11,130 bases of DNA, taken from Gemmatimonadota bacterium. GTDB lineage: Bacteria; Gemmatimonadota; Gemmatimonadetes; Gemmatimonadales; GWC2-71-9. Numbering within the stretch: position 1 is the stretch's first letter; every line of letters starts with the position of its first letter. This document shows, in pieces, positions 6,735-11,130 of this stretch. The notes under the pieces were generated by a model. That model made no database searches. It was not told the origin of the DNA and was given only the letters and a program-made list of their open reading frames with translations. A program made the position numbers and the translations under genes. The stretch spans positions 1 through 11,130 of the forward strand of contig QHUQ01000047.1 in NCBI GenBank assembly GCA_003221985.1. Direction: 5' to 3'.

Positions 6735-6823
6735 GACGGTAAGAGACGGTAAAAGACGGTAAAGGACGGTAAGGGTTTGAGGCCCCTACCGTCCTTTACC
6801 GTCCCTTACCGTCCTTTACCGTC
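6735..6823. repeat. inverted array of 10-bp GACGGTAARR units, hairpin-forming, after pilC
   Basis: Four copies of GACGGT start at 6735, 6745, 6755 and 6765, exactly 10 bp apart. Four copies of the reverse complement ACCGTC start at 6788, 6798, 6808 and 6818, again 10 bp apart. The two arms (6735-6775 and 6783-6823) pair symmetrically around base 6779 with five imperfect positions and a 7-base loop. In minus-strand RNA four of the five become U-G pairs and one is a C-A mismatch, giving a long near-perfect hairpin. It begins three bases after the pilC stop codon. It could terminate or stabilise the pilC transcript, although no clean U tract follows, or it could be a helically phased protein-binding array. 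It fills most of the 147-bp gap between pilC and pilS. Confidence 0.9.
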
Positions 6824-6826
6824 TCT

Positions 6827-8035
6827 TTATTGCACGGCGTTCACCATGTCGAAGATCGGCAGGTACATGGCCACGACCATACCGCCGACGATGACGCCCA
6901 GCACGACGATCATGATCGGCTCGAGCAGCGAGAGCAGCGCGCTGACCGCGGCGTCGACCTCGTCGTCGTAGAAGTCGGCGATCTTGGTGAGCATCTCGTC
7001 CAGGCCGCCGGTCTGCTCGCCCACCGCAATCATCGAGATGACCATGGGCGGGAAGACCTTCGATTTCTGGAGCGGCGCCGCAATCGTCTCGCCGCCGGCG
7101 ATCGAGGCGCGCGACTCCATCACCGCGTTGTGGATGACCATGTTGCCGGCGGTGCGCGCCGTGATCTCGAGGCCGTCGAGAATCGACACGCCCGACGAGA
7201 TGAGCGTGCCGAGGGTGCGCGTGAAGCGCGAGACGGCCGACTTGCGGAGCAGGTCGCCGAGCACGGGGAGACTGAGCATCAGCTTGTCGATGTTCAGCTT
7301 CCCAGGCGTCGTCTTGTAGTACCGGTTCACGGCCACGAAGCCGAAGATTCCGACCGCGATGATCGCCCACCAGAAGTTCTTGAGGATGTTGCTCGCCCCG
7401 ATGACGATGCGGGTCGGGAGGGGCAGCGCCAGGTTGACGGACGCAAACATGCTTTGGAACGTCGGAATCACGAAGATCAGCAGCACGGCGATGGCGATGC
7501 CGGCGACCGAGAAAATCACGGCCGGGTAGATCATCGCGCCCTTCACCTTGCGGACGATGGCGTCGTTCTTTTCCAGGAACTGCGCCAGCCGCAGCAGGAT
7601 CGTGTCGAGAATACCGCCCGCCTCACCGGCGGCCACCATGTTGACGTACAGATCGGTGAACGCCTTGGGATGCTTGCGCAGCGCGTCCGCCAGGGTGTGG
7701 CCGCTCTCGACGTCGTACACGACCGCGCGGGTGACGTCGGCCAGCACCTTGTTCTCGGTCTGCTGCGCCAGGATGTCGAGCGCCTGCACCAGCGGCAGTC
7801 CGGAGTTGATCATGGTGGCGAACTGCCGCGTAAAGATCACGACGTCGCGCGTTTTCACGCCGGCCTTGAAGAGATCGGCGAGGCCGCCGCCCTTGCCCTT
7901 CGCTTCGCGGACCTGCACGACCACCATGCGGTTCTTGCGCAGGTGGGCAATGACGTCGTCGCGCGACGCGAGGTCGATCTTGTCGCGGACGAGATCGCCC
8001 TTCAGGTTGCGCGCTGTGTATTCAAAGCTCGGCAT
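6827..8035 (-). CDS. pilC: type IV pilus inner-membrane platform protein PilC
   Basis: A complete 402-residue T2SSF/PilC protein, the usual family length. It has two homologous cytoplasmic helical domains (about 65-165 and 270-370), each opening with the family pattern (FTRQFATMINSGLPLVQAL in the first, FTRTLGTLISSGVSILDGL in the second). Membrane helices lie at about 170-190, 218-238 and 372-395, and GEQTGGLDEML is near the second domain end. PilC anchors the PilB and PilT motors to the growing or retracting pilus. ATG at 8033-8035 follows a GGAGGAAT ribosome site. It starts 23 bp after the pilT stop, so the three motor genes form one transcription unit. The stop codon adjoins the inverted 10-bp repeat array. 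No damage is seen, in contrast to pilT and pilS. Confidence 0.96.
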   Translation of the reverse strand: MPSFEYTARNLKGDLVRDKIDLASRDDVIAHLRKNRMVVVQVREAKGKGGGLADLFKAGVKTRDVVIFTRQFATMINSGLPLVQALDILAQQTENKVLADVTRAVVYDVESGHTLADALRKHPKAFTDLYVNMVAAGEAGGILDTILLRLAQFLEKNDAIVRKVKGAMIYPAVIFSVAGIAIAVLLIFVIPTFQSMFASVNLALPLPTRIVIGASNILKNFWWAIIAVGIFGFVAVNRYYKTTPGKLNIDKLMLSLPVLGDLLRKSAVSRFTRTLGTLISSGVSILDGLEITARTAGNMVIHNAVMESRASIAGGETIAAPLQKSKVFPPMVISMIAVGEQTGGLDEMLTKIADFYDDEVDAAVSALLSLLEPIMIVVLGVIVGGMVVAMYLPIFDMVNAVQ

Positions 8036-8058
8036 GATCTATTCCTCCGCGCCGCGCC

Positions 8059-8337
8059 TCACGGGCGCACGGCGACCTTGGGTTGGCCACTCTTCAGCGG
8101 CGTGCCCGGAACCGGTGGACCATCCTTCTCGTCGGGGGGCGTCTCGCCGATGGACCGCAGGAAATCGTTGGGCTTCGACGTCACCCGCAGGCATTCGTCC
8201 TTCGTGACTTCACGGCCCATGTACAGCTGATACAGCGCGTCGTTCAGCGTCTGCATGCCGTACTTCTTCCCTGCCTGCATCGACGACTCAATCTGGTGGA
8301 CCTTGTCGTCGCGGATCAGCGCGCGAATCGCGGCCGT
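8059..8337 (-). pseudogene. pilT: pilT, 3' remnant (C-terminal part) out of frame with the 5' part
   Basis: From about base 8337 the minus strand codes TAAIRALIRDDKVHQIESS and then MQAGKKYGMQTLNDALYQLY, which is the conserved C-terminal part of PilT. A proline-rich tail follows, ending VAVRP. This frame differs from that of the ATPase core just upstream. The first ATG inside it is at 8278-8280, but it has no independent start of the family and no ribosome site was identified there. It is therefore best read as the detached end of pilT. The piece adds about 92 residues to the 240 of the 5' part, giving about 332 compared with about 345-370 in typical PilT proteins. Confidence 0.85.
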
Positions 8338-9058
8338 GGATCGACTCGGCGGCGGAATTGGTGTGCAGGGTCGCGAAGGCCAGGTGACCGGTCTCCGCGA
8401 TCGTCAGCGCCGCCTGAATCGTCTCGAGATCGCGCATTTCGCCGATCAGCACGACGTCGGGGTCCTGGCGCAGCGCGTACTTCAGCGCGGCCTGGAAGCT
8501 GTTGGTGTCGGTGCCCACTTCGCGCTGATTGACGATGCAGGCCTGATGGCGGTGGATGAACTCGATCGGATCTTCCACCGTGATGATGTGCCCTTTCAGC
8601 TCTTTATTGATCTTGTCGATCATCGCGGCCAGCGTCGTGCTCTTGCCCGAGCCGGTGGGACCGGTGACGAGCACGAGCCCGCGCGGGCGGTCGGCGAGCT
8701 GCGCCACGACATTGGGCAGTCCCAGCTCACCGAACGTCTTCACGGTGAAGGGAATCTGCCGGATGACGACCGACACGCAGCCGCGCTGCTTGAAGACGTT
8801 GCCGCGGAAGCGGGCCAGGTTCTGAATGCCGAACGAGAAGTCGAGCTCGTTTTCCGTCTCGAAGCGCTTCTTCTGGTTCTCGGTCAGCACCGAGTACGCG
8901 AGCGACAGTGTGTCCTTGGGCGTCATGACTTCTTCGCTGGAGGCGTTCGTGATGTCGCCGTCCACGCGGAGCTTGGGGCGCTCGCCCGCCACGAGATGGA
9001 GGTCGGAAGCGTCCTTCTCGATCATCTCCTCGAGCAACGCCCGGAGGTTGATTGGCAT
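8288..9058 (-). CDS. pilT: type IV pilus retraction ATPase PilT, 5' part of a broken gene
   Basis: The first 240 residues of this 256-residue frame are a textbook PilT motor. The N-terminal domain starts INLRALLEEMIEKDASDLHL. Walker A is GPTGSGKST at 133-141, the Asp box surrounds VEDPIEFIH at 161-169, Walker B is DVVLIGEMRD at 201-210 and the His box HLAFATLHT is at 225-233. After AESI (residue 240, base 8339) the reading frame leaves the family; the last 16 residues (HGRDSRADP and on) are a frameshifted copy of the C-terminal coding sequence and run to a TGA. PilT relatives have about 45-50 residues here (the INRI..DVFP..QQ..VR region). ATG at 9056-9058 has a GGAGAGGAAG ribosome site and lies 11 bp after the pilB stop. 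As written, the motor lacks its C-terminal end. Confidence 0.92.
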   Translation of the reverse strand: MPINLRALLEEMIEKDASDLHLVAGERPKLRVDGDITNASSEEVMTPKDTLSLAYSVLTENQKKRFETENELDFSFGIQNLARFRGNVFKQRGCVSVVIRQIPFTVKTFGELGLPNVVAQLADRPRGLVLVTGPTGSGKSTTLAAMIDKINKELKGHIITVEDPIEFIHRHQACIVNQREVGTDTNSFQAALKYALRQDPDVVLIGEMRDLETIQAALTIAETGHLAFATLHTNSAAESIHGRDSRADPRRQGPPD

Positions 9059-9069
9059 GCTTCCTCTCC

Positions 9070-10779
9070 TTATCCGGCTGCGGTTTCTTTGACGACTTCT
9101 TCGAGCGTAGTCACGCCCTTCTTGACCTTCAGCATCCCGTCCATGCGGAGCGTCAACATGCCTTCCTTCACGGCCAGGTCGCGCAGCTCCTCCGTCGAGG
9201 CGCCCTTGAGGATCTCGCGGCGCAGCGGGCTCGTCAGCGCCATCACCTCGTAGAGGCCCTGGCGGCCGCGGTAACCGGTGCCCGCGCAGGAATCACATCC
9301 CGCGCCCTTGAAGAACGGGCCTTCCTTCTTATCGATGGCAAAGGCGTGCATCTCTTCGGGCGTGTATTCGTGCTGAGTCTTGCACTCTTTGCAGACGCGG
9401 CGCACCAGGCGCTGCGCGACGATCAAGTTGACGGCGCTCGCGACGTTGAACGGCTCGATGCCCATGTCCACCATACGCGTGATGGTCGAGGGCGCGTCGT
9501 TGGTGTGCAGCGTCGAGAGCACCAGGTGGCCCGTGAGCGCGGCCTTGATCGCGATCGAGCCCGTCTCGAGATCGCGGATCTCGCCGACCATAATGATGTT
9601 CGGGTCCTGGCGCAGGAACGCCTTCAGCGCCGCCGCGAACGTCATCCCCACCTCGTTCCGCACCAGCACCTGATTGATGCCGAGCAGGTTGTACTCGACC
9701 GGATCCTCGGCGGTCATGATGTTCACGTCGATCTGGTTGATCCGCGACAGCGCCGAGTATAGCGTGGTCGTCTTGCCGGAGCCTGTGGGCCCCGTCACCA
9801 GCACCATCCCGTAGGGGTTGAGGATCGCCTTGAGGAGATTCTCCTCCGACTTGGGCTCGAAGCCGAACGTCTTCAGGTCGAGCGTCAGGTTGCCCTTGTC
9901 GAGAATGCGCAGCACGATCTTCTCGCCGAACAGCACCGGCAGCGTCGAGACGCGGAAGTCGATCACGCGCGACCCCATCTTGAGCTTGATGCGCCCGTCC
10001 TGTGGGACGCGCCGCTCGGCGATGTTGAGCTGCGCCATGATCTTCACGCGCGACGTGAGGGCGGCCCGCATCTTCACCGGCGGCTTCATCACTTCGTGCA
10101 GCGCGCCGTCGACGCGATAGCGCACCCGCATCTCGTGCTCGAATGGCTCGATGTGGATGTCCGAGGCGCCGCGCTTCACCGCGTCCGTGAGCAAGCCGTT
10201 GATGAGCTTCACCACGGGCGCGTCGTCGGCCAGGTCAGTCGCCTTGACGTCTTCGTCCTGCTCATCCTCGACAACCTCGAGATCCTCGGCCGCCTCCACC
10301 GACTTGAGCAGCGTCTGGAGCTGCGCATCCGACTGCTGGTAATAGCGCTCGATCGCGTTGCGAAGGGTGTACTCGCCGGCGATGACCGGGAAGACGTCGC
10401 AGCGGGTGATGAACTTGATGTCTTCGATCGCCGTCACGTTGTTCGGGTCGGCGATCGCCACCGTCAGGGTTCGCCCCTCGCGCTTGAGCGGCAGGACGCT
10501 GTGCTTGGTGGCGATGTCGGGGGGGATGAGCTTCAGGATCTTGGCGTCGACCTCAAAGCGCGACAAGTCCACCGCCGGCATGCGGTACTGCCGGGCCAGC
10601 ATCTTGCTGACCTCGGTTTCCTCGATAAAGCCGAGCTTGACCAGGGTATAGCCCAGGCGCATCCCGGAGTTTTTCTGCTCCAGGAGGGCCTTGCGGAGCT
10701 GCTCTGGGGTGATCAGCCCTTCACGGACAAGGATCTCACCGAGCTTGTCCTGGGTAATCGCAACGCTCGCCGTATGCAA
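9070..10779 (-). CDS. pilB: type IV pilus extension ATPase PilB with MshEN domain
   Basis: A 569-residue GspE/PilB-family ATPase that powers pilus extension on PilC. The N-terminus holds two 24-residue MshEN motifs at about 12-35 (beginning KLGEILVREGL) and 41-64 (beginning RLGYTLVKLGF), a known c-di-GMP-binding arrangement. Next come Walker A GPTGSGKTTT (about 9770-9800), the Asp box with TAEDPVEYN, Walker B NIIMVGEIRD and the His box HLVLSTLHTND. A tetracysteine zinc motif (CKEC, then CDSC) is followed by GYRGRQGLYEVM. The frame stays open to 10938, but that part overlaps comEA and does not resemble the family. TTG at 10777-10779 is the best start: it places KLGE at residue 12 and leaves 46 bp after the comEA stop. 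No good ribosome site precedes it, so the start is less certain than the gene. Confidence 0.94.
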   Translation of the reverse strand: MHTASVAITQDKLGEILVREGLITPEQLRKALLEQKNSGMRLGYTLVKLGFIEETEVSKMLARQYRMPAVDLSRFEVDAKILKLIPPDIATKHSVLPLKREGRTLTVAIADPNNVTAIEDIKFITRCDVFPVIAGEYTLRNAIERYYQQSDAQLQTLLKSVEAAEDLEVVEDEQDEDVKATDLADDAPVVKLINGLLTDAVKRGASDIHIEPFEHEMRVRYRVDGALHEVMKPPVKMRAALTSRVKIMAQLNIAERRVPQDGRIKLKMGSRVIDFRVSTLPVLFGEKIVLRILDKGNLTLDLKTFGFEPKSEENLLKAILNPYGMVLVTGPTGSGKTTTLYSALSRINQIDVNIMTAEDPVEYNLLGINQVLVRNEVGMTFAAALKAFLRQDPNIIMVGEIRDLETGSIAIKAALTGHLVLSTLHTNDAPSTITRMVDMGIEPFNVASAVNLIVAQRLVRRVCKECKTQHEYTPEEMHAFAIDKKEGPFFKGAGCDSCAGTGYRGRQGLYEVMALTSPLRREILKGASTEELRDLAVKEGMLTLRMDGMLKVKKGVTTLEEVVKETAAG

Positions 10780-10800
10780 CTCATTGAATTTGAAGGGACT

Positions 10801-10829
10801 AAAATGGGAGGCGAGGTAGGGCGGGTCAA
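10801..10829 (-). promoter_or_regulatory. possible sigma-70-type promoter for the pilBTC genes
   Basis: On the minus strand TTGACC (10824-10829, five of six of the TTGACA consensus) is followed 17 bases later by CATTTT (10801-10806), a weak -10. The -35 overlaps the comEA stop codon. Transcription would start near 10794, about 15 bases before the proposed pilB TTG start. The segment is AT-richer than its surroundings. The weak -10 makes this tentative; read-through from comEA is equally possible. Confidence 0.25.
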
Positions 10830-11130
10830 GGCTGGACAACGAAAGGGCGTATGGCGTCCAATAATTTGGCACCCACTCCAGGCACGCTGTCGAGGCGAGC
10901 GAGAGTGCCAAACGGACCGTGTTCGCTGCGCCACGCAACGATGCGCTGCGCCAATGCGGGACCGATACGCGGCAGGCGGGTGATTTCGCTCACATCTGCA
11001 TGATCGAGATCAACCCGTTCCCCCGGCAATAGGGGACGGGCCAGCTGAGCGGCGCGTCTCGCCGTTTCCCGCAAGGCATTGGGACGCGGCGTGGTAGATG
11101 ACTGCAGTTGGACATCGCCGGGAGGAGAAT
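10826..11130 (-). CDS. comEA: ComEA-like helix-hairpin-helix protein, 5' end off the window
   Basis: The frame is open from the right edge, so only the last 101 residues are present. They consist of a polar linker (VQLQSSTTPRPNALRETARRAA, a little over 20 residues from the edge), then LARPLLPGERVDLDHAD and a tandem helix-hairpin-helix unit. The first hairpin is RLPRIGPALAQRIVAWR and the second is SVPGVGAKLLDAIRP, with EHGPFGTL between them, the hallmark of the ComEA DNA-binding domain. ComEA binds incoming DNA in the periplasm during natural transformation, and such a gene directly before pilus motor genes fits that role. The usual opening VNINTA is here VDLDHADVSEI, a divergent form. Whether an N-terminal membrane anchor exists cannot be seen. 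A small HhH protein of other function is the main alternative. Confidence 0.85.
   Translation of the reverse strand, partial: SPPGDVQLQSSTTPRPNALRETARRAAQLARPLLPGERVDLDHADVSEITRLPRIGPALAQRIVAWRSEHGPFGTLARLDSVPGVGAKLLDAIRPFVVQP

Noticed and set aside
6735..6823. CRISPR array or rho-independent terminator of the standard type
   Set aside because: Units are 10 bp with no unique spacers, so it is not CRISPR. The hairpin is much longer than usual and lacks a U tract, so I describe it as an inverted array instead.
6680..6826. Sigma-54 promoter for pilS or pilB
   Set aside because: I looked for GG and GC doublets at the -24/-12 spacing in this gap and before pilB and found no convincing match, although PilR is a sigma-54 activator; its target is probably elsewhere.
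6830..8230. Plus-strand open frame of 466 codons opposite pilC and pilT
   Set aside because: The histidine/aspartate/arginine-rich composition is the typical shadow of a GC-rich gene on the other strand; pilC is certain here.
10780..10938. Extension of pilB to the upstream start at 10938
   Set aside because: The extra residues overlap comEA in another frame and do not resemble PilB N-termini, which begin just before the KLGE motif.
8255..10983. Several long plus-strand frames opposite pilT and pilB
   Set aside because: They mirror the ATPase coding sequence and show no independent family signal.

Overview
The window is about 11 kb of GC-rich bacterial DNA (roughly two thirds G+C by eye). 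Every supported gene lies on the minus strand, so the reading order runs from right to left. The long plus-strand open frames are GC-driven shadows. The order comEA, pilB, pilT, pilC, pilS, pilR, the family flavour of these proteins and the TMTC-like transferase suggest an environmental or metagenomic bacterium, perhaps Gemmatimonadota or a neighbouring phylum. That placement is inference only; there is no rRNA or other phylogenetic marker here.

Right part (about 11130 to 6827): the 3' end of a ComEA-like helix-hairpin-helix gene, then a type IV pilus motor cluster. pilB (extension ATPase with a c-di-GMP-type MshEN domain), pilT (retraction ATPase) and pilC (inner-membrane platform) are closely spaced, and pilT and pilC have clear ribosome binding sites. 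pilT is broken: after residue 240 the frame changes and about 45-50 family-typical residues are missing before the C-terminal part resumes.

Middle (about 6830 to 3782): directly after the pilC stop codon is an unusual inverted array of 10-bp units, four copies per arm. It could fold into a 41-bp hairpin in the pilC transcript. After it come a putative leaderless promoter, a PilS-type membrane histidine kinase and a PilR-type sigma-54 activator. The pilS gene is also broken, with a frame change and the end of its PAS domain missing just before the HisKA domain. Two breaks of similar size in one operon are either real decay of pilus control and retraction or an assembly artefact.

Left part (about 3800 to 1): a tightly overlapping glycosylation-type cluster of four genes: a SAM-dependent methyltransferase without an obvious start codon, a DPM1-like GT2 glycosyltransferase, an ArnT/PMT-like GT-C membrane transferase carrying a glycine-rich loop coded by long G runs, and a TMTC-like GT-C transferase that runs off the left edge. 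A plausible reading is that the GT2 enzyme makes a polyprenyl-phosphate sugar and the two membrane enzymes transfer it to acceptors outside the cytoplasm, perhaps secreted or pilus proteins. The acceptor link is inference.

No tRNA, rRNA, CRISPR array, transposase or attachment site was seen, and no gene-free stretch exceeds 300 bases.
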